The notes under the pieces: model-generated
The model's database searches: none
Told to the model about the DNA's origin: nothing
The model's input: the letters and a program-made list of their open reading frames with translations, nothing else
Shown: piece after piece, positions 35,538 through 44,266 of the stretch
Position numbering within the stretch: position 1 is the stretch's first letter
How the letters are laid out: every line of letters starts with the position of its first letter
From: Flavobacterium sp. TR2
GTDB lineage: Bacteria; Bacteroidota; Bacteroidia; Flavobacteriales; Flavobacteriaceae
Assembly: GCF_025252405.1 (NCBI RefSeq)
Contig: NZ_CP104307.1
Location: 2,480,001-2,544,000 of the forward strand
Direction of reading: 5' to 3'
DNA: 64,000 nucleotides
Made by a program: the position numbers and the translations under genes

Positions 35538-36758
35538 TTATAATGAAATATCCCATTGTATTCTAAATCGCCATCCTTCCTGTAATGGAAGTGTTTTGTC
35601 TTGAAAACTAAAATAACTCACCTCTGAAGTCAGTTTGTTTTTGTGTCCTTTAAAAAACCAGTTGAAAGCCAATGTAGATTCGTCCTGTCTATTTTTTCTT
35701 ATCGAATTGTCGGGTCTGTATGCCGCGTGACGGCCAGCCATTTCTAGGCGTTTTGGCCACCATTCAAAAACATTATGGAAGAAATATCCCGCTTGAACGT
35801 AATATCCTTTCATAATGGTCGTGTCGTCATTGTTTATTTTATCAATGATTTCTTTGGTATGCCATTCGCTTTGCCAAGAAAAACCGCGGTACATAAAAGC
35901 GCTTTCTAGATTCCACTGATTCACTCTGTACTGTCCCGGCAATCCATTTTCGAAACCATCTAAAGAACCTCCTCCAGCTTGTGAGAATCGTGTGTATGGG
36001 CTTCGGTTGGTTATGGCTGAGAAAGCAATAATCGGAGTTGGCTTTTCGTGAAATTCTAAATCGCAGCCTTCAAAATCAAGAAATCTTCCTAAGAAATTCC
36101 ATTGCGCTCTTCCAAAATACATTAAATGATTATCGTCATTAGAAGTGCTGCCTCGTCCAGTTCCTGTCAATGCCGCAGCCCAATAATTAAAATCGGCAAT
36201 TCCAGCTCCTTTTAAATGCCCGTACACTTCAACTCCCAATTGTCTGTCGACTGTAAAAGGGCGGTTAATTAATGATCGATCTACCATTTGCTGTTCACCG
36301 CTGCTAATAAAACGTTCACGCGTAAATTCTGTTTTCCATTGTCCGACCTTGAAACTTAGCCAATCCCATTTTTCAATCATAATTCTGAAATCAAGCAAAT
36401 TGGACTGACTCAGTTCATATTCCCAATAATATTTAAGCCAAGGTTCAAAAGCATGACCGCCAACTTTTAATCTGGCGCGGTTTATTTTGAAAGTTGTTTT
36501 AGCATCTTGGCTATAATCATCGTAAGTTAAAGGGTCTGTATCATTTGGCGTTGAAAAGCGAAATTGCAGACGGCTTGCCAATTGGAACAGGAATTTTTTG
36601 TCGCGTGTCTCCAATTCAATTCCCTTACTGCCATAACGAACATTCATTAGTTTGGTAGTATCTTTTTCTTGTTGCGAAAGCCCTTTAAAACCAATTAATA
36701 AAAGGAAAATGAAGAGTAGGCTGTTAGAAATGCGATTTGATTTGTTTGAGCTGCACAT
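35538..36758 (-). CDS. Porin, OprO/OprP-like
   Basis: A 406-residue outer-membrane barrel resembling phosphate-selective porins O and P. After a signal peptide (to about GLSQQE) the barrel starts with RYGSKGIELETRDKKFLFQL and contains KINRARLKVGGHAFEPWLKY and QWKTEFTRERFISSGEQQMV, typical of this family, ending in RFRIQWDISL. A TTG at 36806 would extend it into the preceding gene; the ATG at 36758 is preferred. In a sulfatase module it could take up sulfated substrates or release sulfate, an inference from context only. Confidence 0.82.
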   Translation of the reverse strand: MCSSNKSNRISNSLLFIFLLLIGFKGLSQQEKDTTKLMNVRYGSKGIELETRDKKFLFQLASRLQFRFSTPNDTDPLTYDDYSQDAKTTFKINRARLKVGGHAFEPWLKYYWEYELSQSNLLDFRIMIEKWDWLSFKVGQWKTEFTRERFISSGEQQMVDRSLINRPFTVDRQLGVEVYGHLKGAGIADFNYWAAALTGTGRGSTSNDDNHLMYFGRAQWNFLGRFLDFEGCDLEFHEKPTPIIAFSAITNRSPYTRFSQAGGGSLDGFENGLPGQYRVNQWNLESAFMYRGFSWQSEWHTKEIIDKINNDDTTIMKGYYVQAGYFFHNVFEWWPKRLEMAGRHAAYRPDNSIRKNRQDESTLAFNWFFKGHKNKLTSEVSYFSFQDKTLPLQEGWRFRIQWDISL

Positions 36759-36780
36759 AAGATCAATAGATTTGTATAAA

Positions 36781-37359
36781 TTATTTTCCTCCAAAGTTTT
36801 TTGCAATTCCTAAACCGATTCCCCAGCTGTCGTATGCGTTCCATTTAAAATCGTAGCTTGCAGTGCCAAAAATTTCCCATCCTTTAGGAAGTTCATAACC
36901 GTATTCTACACCAGCTCGGGTTAAGAAAAAATCTTCTTCTTTGGCAAATTCTCCGCCAAAACCTAGCAGAAAACTCCAATGTTCATTTGGTTTGTAAATT
37001 CCCATAAGAGCAGGGGCAATAGGGTAACTTCTTTCAACAGTTTCTTTATTTTCTTCACTGGCATATACTTTTTTGACTTTATATTTTTCCATTATAAAAT
37101 CGGTATGAAGACCAATGGCCCACCTTTCATGAAACTGAAATGTATAATCAATTCCCCAAGCAGGAAGCGTTAAAGTTTCCCGATTTCCTTCTTCATCACG
37201 GCCCTCAAAAACATGAACATGGTTGATTGAAATTCCGATTTGATGATGCGGTTTGAATTTTTTTTCTTCGTTTTCTTGAGCTGAGATTTTGTTTTGAATG
37301 ATTAAGTACAAAAGGGCTGCTAGAAAAAGTGTTTTTTTAAGATAGCTTGTCCTAGTCAT
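36781..37359 (-). CDS. Outer-membrane beta-barrel protein
   Basis: A 192-residue exported protein. The signal ends at ISAQ (about 27), and alternating hydrophobic/aromatic strands run through FKPHHQIGISINHVHVFEG, WGIDYTFQFHERWAIGLHTD and WSFLLGFGGEFAK to the C-terminal GIGLGIAKNF. The size suits an eight-stranded OmpA-type barrel. It starts the three-gene run OMP-porin-DUF6515 that precedes FGE; a terminator separates it from the sulfatase gene. No precise function. Confidence 0.7.
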   Translation of the reverse strand: MTRTSYLKKTLFLAALLYLIIQNKISAQENEEKKFKPHHQIGISINHVHVFEGRDEEGNRETLTLPAWGIDYTFQFHERWAIGLHTDFIMEKYKVKKVYASEENKETVERSYPIAPALMGIYKPNEHWSFLLGFGGEFAKEEDFFLTRAGVEYGYELPKGWEIFGTASYDFKWNAYDSWGIGLGIAKNFGGK

Positions 37360-37383
37360 TGTGATTTAGTTTTTAATCTTTAA

Positions 37384-37431
37384 TAAAAAAGAGGTATTTA
37401 TTCACTTTTTTCAGCATATAAATACCTCTTT
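37384..37431 (-). terminator. Terminator after the arylsulfatase gene
   Basis: AAAGAGGTATTTAT and ATAAATACCTCTTT form a 14-bp stem around a 17-base loop, with a U-run on the minus strand. It suggests the sulfatase mRNA ends here, though read-through into the next genes is possible. Confidence 0.8.
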
Positions 37432-37450
37432 AATTTTGTTTTTCTATAGA

Positions 37451-39889
37451 CTACTCACTTTTCATAATTCTTAAAGCTTCTTTGTTAAGGTCTTCATAGC
37501 TTTGTTCGCTAATATCAACACCAACACCTAAGATTTCTCCACCTTTAAAAGTGCCTGGCGATTTATATTGATGACTTACGGCGTCGCCACTATCGAATCC
37601 TACGCAAAGACCATCGCCAGAAAGTGTGAATTTACCAGGTTGTGTTTTCATAGGACCTTTGGCTACTTCTTTGCCGTCAATGTATAAATGACCTGTGCCA
37701 ATTTGTTCTCCGTTTTTACCGGTACTTTCTCTTATAAACTCAAATCCTAAGGCATGTTTACCAGGAGTTACGGTAGTCGATGAAACAAAAGTTTGTTCTG
37801 GCTGAATTCCTAAGAAATTATAAACATAGTATAATTTATTGTCTTTGATGAATAAAGAGTGTCCTCCAAAACGAGATCCGTGAGCAAAAACTACTCCTGA
37901 AGCTCCCGATTTAATATCTACATCGCCTACAATTTTGTATGAACGACCACGTACGTTTACCGCTACACCTTCTGGTACGGCAGCAGTTCCGGGATAGTAA
38001 ATGTAACGAGTTTTTGGCTTTTCTTGAGAAGGACGTTCCGTGCTTAGCAATTCCATAGGAGAACGGTCGTCCAGAGGTAAAACTAAATTTTTATTCGCTT
38101 CTTCAAACCAAGCATCTTTAAGTTCTTTTAATTTGTCAGGGTTCTTTTTAGCCAAATTGTTTGACTCAGCTCTGTCCACGTCTACATTGTACAATTCCCA
38201 TTCGTCTTTGTCAAAGTTGCTTTTACCCGTAAGTGGTACGTGTACAGCAACTGCTTTCCAACCGTCTTTCCAAATGGCACGAGTACCTAACATAGTGTAA
38301 TACTGAATGTGTTTTTGAGTAGGAGCATCTGGTTTAGCATCAAACGAGTATTTCATTGAAACTCCAGATAATGGATATTGATCTACACCATTATATTTAG
38401 TAGGCATTTGCAAACCACATATGTCTAAAATTGTCGGTACAATGTCGGTAGAATGGTGGTATTGATTGCGGATTTCACCTCTGGCTTTAATTCCTTTTGG
38501 CCATGAAATTACTAATGCATCACAAGTTCCTCCTGCATAATTACTGTAACGTTTAAACATTTTGTAAGGAGCAGAGAACGCCGCAGCCCAACCAGTAGGA
38601 TAATGCTCGTAAGTATCTGGGCCTCCTAGTTTATCCAAATATTTTAAATTTTCAGATAATTCATCAGGATAACCGTTAAAGAATTTGTTTTCGTTTACAG
38701 ATCCAGAAGGAGAACCTTCGCCAGAAGCACCATTATCGGCAGCATAAAGAACCACAGTATTTTCTAACTGACCTGTTTTTTCTAAATACTCAATAACACG
38801 TCCTACTTGAGCATCAGTGTATTCTGAGAAACCGGCATATACTTCGGCTAGTTTAGAGAATAATTTTTTCTCATCAGCGCTTAGTGTATTCCATGGTTTT
38901 ACATAATCACCAGGATTAGCAATATTAGGAGGTAAGAAATTGAAATCGGTGTTTTTAGTTCCTTTAGGTACAATTCCTTTAGCAATCATGCGAGGTAATA
39001 CCCATTCACGGTAAGCATCGTAACCAGCATCAAATTTTCCTTTGTATTTAGCAATGTACTCTGCTGGTGCATGGTGTGGCGCATGGTTCGCTCCAGGGCA
39101 ATACCACATATACCATGGTTTAGAAGGGTTGGTGGCTTTTTGGTCTTTGATATATTCAATGGCTTTATCAGCTAAATCTTTAGATAAGTGATACCCCTCT
39201 TCAGGAGTGTAAGGAGCCTCAATAAAGTGGTTATCTTCTATTAAATCAGGATACCATTGGTTGGTTTCGCCTCCTATGAATCCATAATAGCGGTCAAAGC
39301 CCATTTGGGTTGGCCATTGTGCTTTGGAGCCTCCAGAAGAAACGTCTTGTTCCGGTACGTTATGGTTTTTTCCAATCCAGAAAGTACTCCATCCTGCTTG
39401 CTGTAATACTTGGCCAATAGTAGCACACTGAGCAGGGATTTGTCCGTTTGCTCCAGGATAGCCATCTGTAGTTTCGGTGATGGATGCCATACCGTTTAAG
39501 TGGTGGTTACGACCGGTTAATAAAGTAGAACGAGTTGGCGAACATAATGCTGTAGTGTGCCATTGAGTATAAGTAATACCATTGTCCGCTAATTTTTGTA
39601 GTGTTGGCATATTGATTGCTCCTCCATATGGTGACCAGGCAGCCTGTCCTGTGTCATCGTATAAGATAAACAATATGTTTGGCGCACCTTCTGGAGCTGA
39701 TTTTTTAGTGTAGGGTTTCCAGTCTGGTTTTGAATTTCTAATGTCAAGTTCGATGACACCATGAAAATTCTTCTTGGTTACTTCCTGTGGATCAGCCTGC
39801 GCTGATAATTTCGAGGTTATGCCTAGTAAAAGGAATAACAGAAACGGGAGAATACTTTTTTGAAGTATTGATTTGTTGCTGGCTCTCAT
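37451..39889 (-). CDS. Arylsulfatase (type I, formylglycine-dependent)
   Basis: An 812-residue secreted or periplasmic sulfatase with a signal peptide (to about SAQ, 31). The calcium-site motif FILYDDTGQAAWSPYGG lies at about 74 and the maturation motif CSPTR at 116-120, whose Cys116 becomes formylglycine. Further catalytic segments are SLTTGRNHH-like LLTGRNHHLNGM and YAADNGASGEGSPSG (about 380). The C-terminal 180 residues resemble the beta domain seen in large arylsulfatases of this class. Substrate may be an aryl, glycan or lipid sulfate; the sequence does not tell. The matching FGE gene lies 3.1 kb downstream. Confidence 0.93.
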   Translation of the reverse strand: MRASNKSILQKSILPFLLFLLLGITSKLSAQADPQEVTKKNFHGVIELDIRNSKPDWKPYTKKSAPEGAPNILFILYDDTGQAAWSPYGGAINMPTLQKLADNGITYTQWHTTALCSPTRSTLLTGRNHHLNGMASITETTDGYPGANGQIPAQCATIGQVLQQAGWSTFWIGKNHNVPEQDVSSGGSKAQWPTQMGFDRYYGFIGGETNQWYPDLIEDNHFIEAPYTPEEGYHLSKDLADKAIEYIKDQKATNPSKPWYMWYCPGANHAPHHAPAEYIAKYKGKFDAGYDAYREWVLPRMIAKGIVPKGTKNTDFNFLPPNIANPGDYVKPWNTLSADEKKLFSKLAEVYAGFSEYTDAQVGRVIEYLEKTGQLENTVVLYAADNGASGEGSPSGSVNENKFFNGYPDELSENLKYLDKLGGPDTYEHYPTGWAAAFSAPYKMFKRYSNYAGGTCDALVISWPKGIKARGEIRNQYHHSTDIVPTILDICGLQMPTKYNGVDQYPLSGVSMKYSFDAKPDAPTQKHIQYYTMLGTRAIWKDGWKAVAVHVPLTGKSNFDKDEWELYNVDVDRAESNNLAKKNPDKLKELKDAWFEEANKNLVLPLDDRSPMELLSTERPSQEKPKTRYIYYPGTAAVPEGVAVNVRGRSYKIVGDVDIKSGASGVVFAHGSRFGGHSLFIKDNKLYYVYNFLGIQPEQTFVSSTTVTPGKHALGFEFIRESTGKNGEQIGTGHLYIDGKEVAKGPMKTQPGKFTLSGDGLCVGFDSGDAVSHQYKSPGTFKGGEILGVGVDISEQSYEDLNKEALRIMKSE

Positions 39890-40214
39890 AATTATTTATT
39901 TTGAATGTTATTGATGTAATTAATTGCTTTAGAAAATCTAAAAATGCAAATTGCTCTACGAAATCGAAATTTTTTCGTTAACTACATCAAAATTAGGTAT
40001 ATGTTTCACCAAGTGAGTTTTGTTTAAGTCCGAAAATGGTTTCATTTTATAATTTGCAACATGAAAAAACAGTTTTTTGAGGTGCTTTTTTTGGAAGTCA
40101 GTTGCAATACATATAAGAATCGAACAAAATAGAATTTATTTGTTTTGGTAAAAAGGAACCTTTTTAAACTATAATATTTAAATTTGCAGCCAAAATAACA
40201 ACAACACAACTCTT
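39890..40214. promoter_or_regulatory. Divergent region between arylsulfatase and pyrD
   Basis: This 325-base gap holds the pyrD -7 box TAAATTTG at 40179-40186 (plus strand) and a possible minus-strand box TAATTTTG at 39988-39995 for the sulfatase gene. No gene, clear operator or long repeat is visible. Confidence 0.45.
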
Positions 40215-41249
40215 ATGTATAAATTGATAATTCGTCCGATACTTTTTTGTTTTGATCCTGAAAAAGTGCATTACTTTACTTTCTCATTTGTAAAATTCAT
40301 TTCAAAAATCCCTGGAGTTTCGGCAATTATAAGATCGATTTACGAAGTAAAAGACACTCGACTGGAAAGAGAAGTTTTCGGAATTAAATTTAAAAACCCA
40401 GTTGGACTTGCGGCGGGTTTTGATAAAGATGCGAAACTGTATAAAGAACTAGGCGATTTTGGTTTTGGGTTTATCGAAATCGGAACGGTAACACCGGTTG
40501 GACAAGAAGGAAATCCAAAAAAACGTTTATTCCGTTTAAAAGAAGATCAGGCGATTATTAACCGAATGGGGTTTAATAACGGTGGTGTTCTGGAAGCTGT
40601 AGAGCGTCTAAAAAAGAACTCAGGAGTTTTGATCGGTGGAAATATAGGAAAGAATAAAGTGACTGATAACGAAGATGCTGTAAAAGATTATATCATTTGT
40701 TTTGATGCGCTTTTTAATCATGTAGACTATTTTGTGGTAAATGTGAGTTCGCCAAATACACCCAATTTAAGAGCGCTACAAGACAAAGAGCCTCTGACGG
40801 CTTTATTGCAGACTTTGCAAAACAGAAATATCGAAAAGCAAAAGACAAGCTCTCAAAAAGTAAAACCAATTCTTTTAAAAATTGCTCCAGATCTTACAGA
40901 TGATCAGCTGCTAGATATTATTGATATTGTAAAAACAACCCAAATTGCAGGGGTAATTGCGACCAATACTACTATATCTAGAGAAGGGTTGCAATCGGCT
41001 AACCAAACAGAAATGGGAGGTTTGTCTGGAAAACCATTAACCAAACGTTCTACAGAAGTAATTCGTTTTCTTTCAGAAAAAAGCAATAAAGCATTCCCGA
41101 TTATTGGCGTAGGAGGAATTCATTCTGCCGCTGACGCGATTGAAAAGCTAAATGCAGGAGCAAGTCTAGTGCAATTGTATACTGGATTTATTTATGAAGG
41201 CCCAGCATTGATAAAAGCGATTAATAAAAAAGTTTTAGAGCAATTGTAA
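40215..41249 (+). CDS. pyrD: Dihydroorotate dehydrogenase (quinone), class 2
   Basis: Fourth step of pyrimidine synthesis: oxidises dihydroorotate to orotate and passes electrons to menaquinone at the inner membrane. The 344 residues include the class 2 N-terminal membrane-binding helices (about 1-40), FMN motif [14 protein letters not shown] (59), catalytic-Ser region [11 protein letters not shown] (175) and [15 protein letters not shown] (about 302). It overlaps the convergent DUF3307 gene by 15 bases. Confidence 0.94.
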   Translation: MYKLIIRPILFCFDPEKVHYFTFSFVKFISKIPGVSAIIRSIYEVKDTRLEREVFGIKFKNPVGLAAGFDKDAKLYKELGDFGFGFIEIGTVTPVGQEGNPKKRLFRLKEDQAIINRMGFNNGGVLEAVERLKKNSGVLIGGNIGKNKVTDNEDAVKDYIICFDALFNHVDYFVVNVSSPNTPNLRALQDKEPLTALLQTLQNRNIEKQKTSSQKVKPILLKIAPDLTDDQLLDIIDIVKTTQIAGVIATNTTISREGLQSANQTEMGGLSGKPLTKRSTEVIRFLSEKSNKAFPIIGVGGIHSAADAIEKLNAGASLVQLYTGFIYEGPALIKAINKKVLEQL

Positions 41250-41951
41250 AAGCAATACCTGAACAGCTAAGCCGGCAAGTATTGCCATCCCAAAGCTGAT
41301 TAAGGTGCCAATTAAAACATATTCGGTCAATTTTCTGTCTTTGGCTTCTTTTAAATCTCCAAATCTGAAAATAGATTTTGCAGCCAGCAGAAACCCGATT
41401 GCTTCAAAATGGCCGGTTAAGATAAAACCGAAAACAAACAAGCGTTCTAAAATACCAATATAATTTCCAGCAGCAATTAGAGAATTATCCTGATTGCTGT
41501 TTTTGCTTTCTGGTGCCCAGATTGAGATTATGGTTTTTATAAAAATAGATGCTGGTTTGGTCAGCAACAAAATTCCAGTTAGCAGAATCCAGAACTGATT
41601 ATCTTTCCAAAAATTAGGAATAGGCTTATTTTCATAGAGCAGTGCAATTCCAATCAAAATAAGAATATGCGCAATTTGGTCTGCTACAAACCAAGTGCGT
41701 TTGGTTTTGTCTTTCTGAAAATTCAGTTTGATAGAATCGATAATGCCATGTGTAACAGCGATTACAATAGCATAGGGTATAAAACTGATTTCGCCCGCTA
41801 AAACTGCCGCTAAAATTCCGTGAAGCAAAATATGAACATATAAGTAAATGCTTTTATGTTTCTTGATTTCTTTGTCGGCGACCCAAGAGTTGGGCTGCCA
41901 GATAAAATCGCCTAACAAATGGGCGAGAAGCAGTTTTATAAATAAGATCAT
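41235..41951 (-). CDS. DUF3307 membrane protein
   Basis: A 238-residue inner-membrane protein with five to six predicted helices. The N-terminal [18 protein letters not shown] with later HILLHG and [11 protein letters not shown] matches DUF3307; the conserved His and Asp residues suggest a metal- or phosphate-handling site, but no function is known. It overlaps the satD gene by four bases (ATGA-type), and this pairing of DUF3307 with SatD is common. Its C-terminal coding end overlaps pyrD. Confidence 0.82.
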   Translation of the reverse strand: MILFIKLLLAHLLGDFIWQPNSWVADKEIKKHKSIYLYVHILLHGILAAVLAGEISFIPYAIVIAVTHGIIDSIKLNFQKDKTKRTWFVADQIAHILILIGIALLYENKPIPNFWKDNQFWILLTGILLLTKPASIFIKTIISIWAPESKNSNQDNSLIAAGNYIGILERLFVFGFILTGHFEAIGFLLAAKSIFRFGDLKEAKDRKLTEYVLIGTLISFGMAILAGLAVQVLLLQLL

Positions 41952-42559
41952 GGGGCTGTAAGTTGTTTTATTTGTTTTCTAAAATATCGATCTAAATTCA
42001 GAACCAGATCAAACCGTGCGCGTTTTTGCCTTCTGCTGACCGCAGCTTGATTAATCCCTAATTTTTGTCCTAATTCTTCTTGAGATAAAGTAGGGTTTTC
42101 AATAGCCATTGCCACAAACTCTGCCGATTGTACCAGCCAGCTGTCCATAAAAGTTAAGGCCAGCTGCAGCATTAAATTCATTTTCTCATCAAAATCAGTA
42201 TTTCCAGTTCGTAGCGCTAACGTGACTTTTTGCTTTTTTAAGGTTTCAAAAAGCTCACCCGAATTAATAAAGGCAGAGCCATTGCTCTCAGAAATTCTTT
42301 CAGCATTATGCGTTTTATCTCCAAAACCAATACTCATGCGAGCATCAGATTTTATGAAGCGCAAATGTGCTTTTATTAGAATTGCTGCCAGTAACGCATC
42401 GGCAGGATTGGGTATTTCAACTTGAAATTCATCTCCTCGATATACTTCCCACTGGCTTGGCGTCTGGCCAAAAGGAGCTAAGATTTTCTTTAAATCCTCG
42501 ACCCAATGTTCAGATTGCTGTCTTGAACCAATTATATCGCCTGTTATTACACTAGTCAT
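41948..42559 (-). CDS. SatD family protein
   Basis: A 203-residue cytosolic protein. The start MTSVITGDIIGSR and central FQVEIPNPADALLAAILIKAHLRF match SatD. The C-terminal part has a helix-turn-helix, LSQEELGQKLGINQAAVSRRQKRARFD (about 160-186), so it probably binds DNA. It lies directly beside the regular array of TATTAC/GTAATA half-sites at 42593-42696, making it a candidate autoregulator. Forms an operon with the DUF3307 gene. Biological role unknown. Confidence 0.8.
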   Translation of the reverse strand: MTSVITGDIIGSRQQSEHWVEDLKKILAPFGQTPSQWEVYRGDEFQVEIPNPADALLAAILIKAHLRFIKSDARMSIGFGDKTHNAERISESNGSAFINSGELFETLKKQKVTLALRTGNTDFDEKMNLMLQLALTFMDSWLVQSAEFVAMAIENPTLSQEELGQKLGINQAAVSRRQKRARFDLVLNLDRYFRKQIKQLTAP

Positions 42560-42592
42560 AAATCAAATATAATTAAAAAAATATAAACTTTA

Positions 42593-42696
42593 TATTACAA
42601 ATATAAGTAATAAAATTATATATTACGTTTTTTGGTAATAATTTATAATATTACGCTTTTATGTAATAATTGGAGATATGGTTATCTTTTGTAATA
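42593..42696. promoter_or_regulatory. Array of alternating TATTAC / GTAATA half-sites, 14-bp period
   Basis: Half-sites begin at 42593, 42607, 42621, 42635, 42649, 42663, 42677 and 42691. They alternate TATTAC, GTAATA, TATTAC and so on. Seven are exact; the one at 42677 is degenerate (TATGGT) but in phase. Every spacer is eight bases and spacer sequences differ, so the array is three perfect 20-bp palindromes plus a half palindrome in 28-bp steps. It covers the divergent promoter zone of satD and the HMG-CoA lyase-like gene. Confidence 0.85.
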
Positions 42697-42772
42697 ATTA
42701 ACTTCATAAATTAAAAATATCTTTTATTTCATTAAAAAAGAAGTTAACTTAGCCTTTACAAAAGAATATGCT

Positions 42773-43639
42773 TTGAGTAAAGAAATTAAAATTATCGAAT
42801 GCCCTCGAGACGCTATGCAGGGTATAAAAGACTTTATTCCGACAAAAAATAAAGTCGCTTATATACAAGCTTTGCTGCGAGTTGGCTTTGATACCATTGA
42901 TTTTGGAAGTTTTGTTTCTCCAAAAGCTATTCCGCAGATGCAGGATACTGCTGAGGTTTTGGCGCAATTAGACCTTTCGCAAACGACAAGCAAACTGCTT
43001 TCTATTATTGCCAATACGCAAGGCGCGATAACAGCAGCAAGTTATGAGCAGATTCAATATTTAGGTTTTCCATTTTCTATTTCTGAGAACTTTCAGATGC
43101 GTAATACCCACAAAACGATTACGGAGTCCTTAGTTACGCTGCAAGAAATTCTTGAAGTGGCTGATCAGAAAAATAAAGAAGTGGTTACCTATCTTTCTAT
43201 GGGTTTCGGAAATCCGTATGGAGATCCTTGGAATGTTGAAATTGTAGGGGAGTGGACTGAAAAATTGGCCGGAATGGGCGTAAAAATTTTATCGCTTTCT
43301 GATACCGTCGGAACATCTACGCCAGAGGTAATTACCTATTTGTTTTCAAATTTAATTCCGAAATATCCAGAAATTGAGTTTGGAGCCCATTTGCATACAA
43401 CACCCGAAAGCTGGTTCGAAAAAATTGATGCGGCGGCAAAAGCAGGCTGTACTCGTTTTGACGGAGCTATTCAAGGTTTTGGAGGCTGTCCTATGGCAAC
43501 CGATAAACTGACAGGAAATATGCCGACAGAAAAACTGATTTCCTATTTTACAGCCAATAAAAAAATAACAGGACTTAACTCTCTCAGTTTTGAAAGTGCG
43601 TACAATGAAGCCTCAAAATTGTTTGGAAAGTTCCATTAA
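42773..43639 (+). CDS. Hydroxymethylglutaryl-CoA lyase-like protein
   Basis: A 288-residue DRE-TIM metallolyase. Family motifs: ECPRDAMQGIKDFIP (about 8-22, catalytic Arg-Asp), FGAHLHTTPESWF (about 205, metal His-x-His) and GAIQGFGGCPMATDKLTGN (about 228-246, catalytic Cys). HMG-CoA lyase cleaves HMG-CoA to acetyl-CoA and acetoacetate in leucine degradation. The only start is TTG at 42773, overlapping an out-of-frame two-codon ATG-CTT-TGA at 42768-42776. The weak start may be real or reflect a one-base indel. Confidence 0.85.
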   Translation: MSKEIKIIECPRDAMQGIKDFIPTKNKVAYIQALLRVGFDTIDFGSFVSPKAIPQMQDTAEVLAQLDLSQTTSKLLSIIANTQGAITAASYEQIQYLGFPFSISENFQMRNTHKTITESLVTLQEILEVADQKNKEVVTYLSMGFGNPYGDPWNVEIVGEWTEKLAGMGVKILSLSDTVGTSTPEVITYLFSNLIPKYPEIEFGAHLHTTPESWFEKIDAAAKAGCTRFDGAIQGFGGCPMATDKLTGNMPTEKLISYFTANKKITGLNSLSFESAYNEASKLFGKFH

Positions 43640-43717
43640 TAAATAGTTATATTTTATTACCTTAGATAATGATTGTAACCATTGAGCGTTACATTTATTA
43701 CGGACCTAATTATAATC

Positions 43718-44266
43718 ATGAATTCTAGATACCGCAATATTTCAAGCGTAATTTTCTTAGTCTTTTTATTGTTTTCCTGTTCGAGCGATTTAGATTTCGA
43801 TCAAGTAAATGATTTTAAGATAGAGCCCGTATTTGTAGCAAACCTAGCTTACTTCGATATTCCTGCAAATAAACTCGTAGACGATGGAGGCACAAATGTC
43901 TATCCTGATGTAAGAGATTTTGATGTTTTTAAAGATAATTTCTTTAATGAACGTCTTAAAAAAGCCGAGTTTGATTTCGAAATCGAGAATACTATAAATC
44001 GCTCTTTTATCATAAATATGCTTTTGCTAGATGATCAAAATAAGGTCTTGCAGACATTATCGTTTGCCGTCCCATCTTATAAAGGAACTCCAAATGTTAT
44101 TAAATACCCTACAGAAGTTTTTGAAAACGCGCGATTAGATCTTTTAAAGCAAACCCAAAAAATTGGTTTTGTGGTAATAATTGCAGCTGGGCCTCCATTA
44201 AATAGCGAAAGCTTAGGAAATTTAAAATTAAGGTCAAGTGCAACAGCTTATTTAGTGGTAGAATGA
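43718..44266 (+). CDS. Hypothetical lipoprotein
   Basis: A 182-residue lipoprotein (lipobox LLFSCSSD, about residue 22) of unrecognised family, with strand-rich sequence such as KIEPVFVANLAYFDIP and EIENTINRSFIINMLLLDD. The ATG at 43718 gives a normal signal; a TTG at 43682 is less likely. It overlaps the DUF5723 gene by four bases (ATGA), so the two proteins probably work together at the outer membrane. Confidence 0.65.
   Translation: MNSRYRNISSVIFLVFLLFSCSSDLDFDQVNDFKIEPVFVANLAYFDIPANKLVDDGGTNVYPDVRDFDVFKDNFFNERLKKAEFDFEIENTINRSFIINMLLLDDQNKVLQTLSFAVPSYKGTPNVIKYPTEVFENARLDLLKQTQKIGFVVIIAAGPPLNSESLGNLKLRSSATAYLVVE

Noticed and set aside
42593..42696. Regular 14-bp array considered as a CRISPR-like or minisatellite repeat
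   Set aside because: Only six bases per half-site are conserved while the eight-base spacers vary, and orientation alternates; this fits protein binding sites better.
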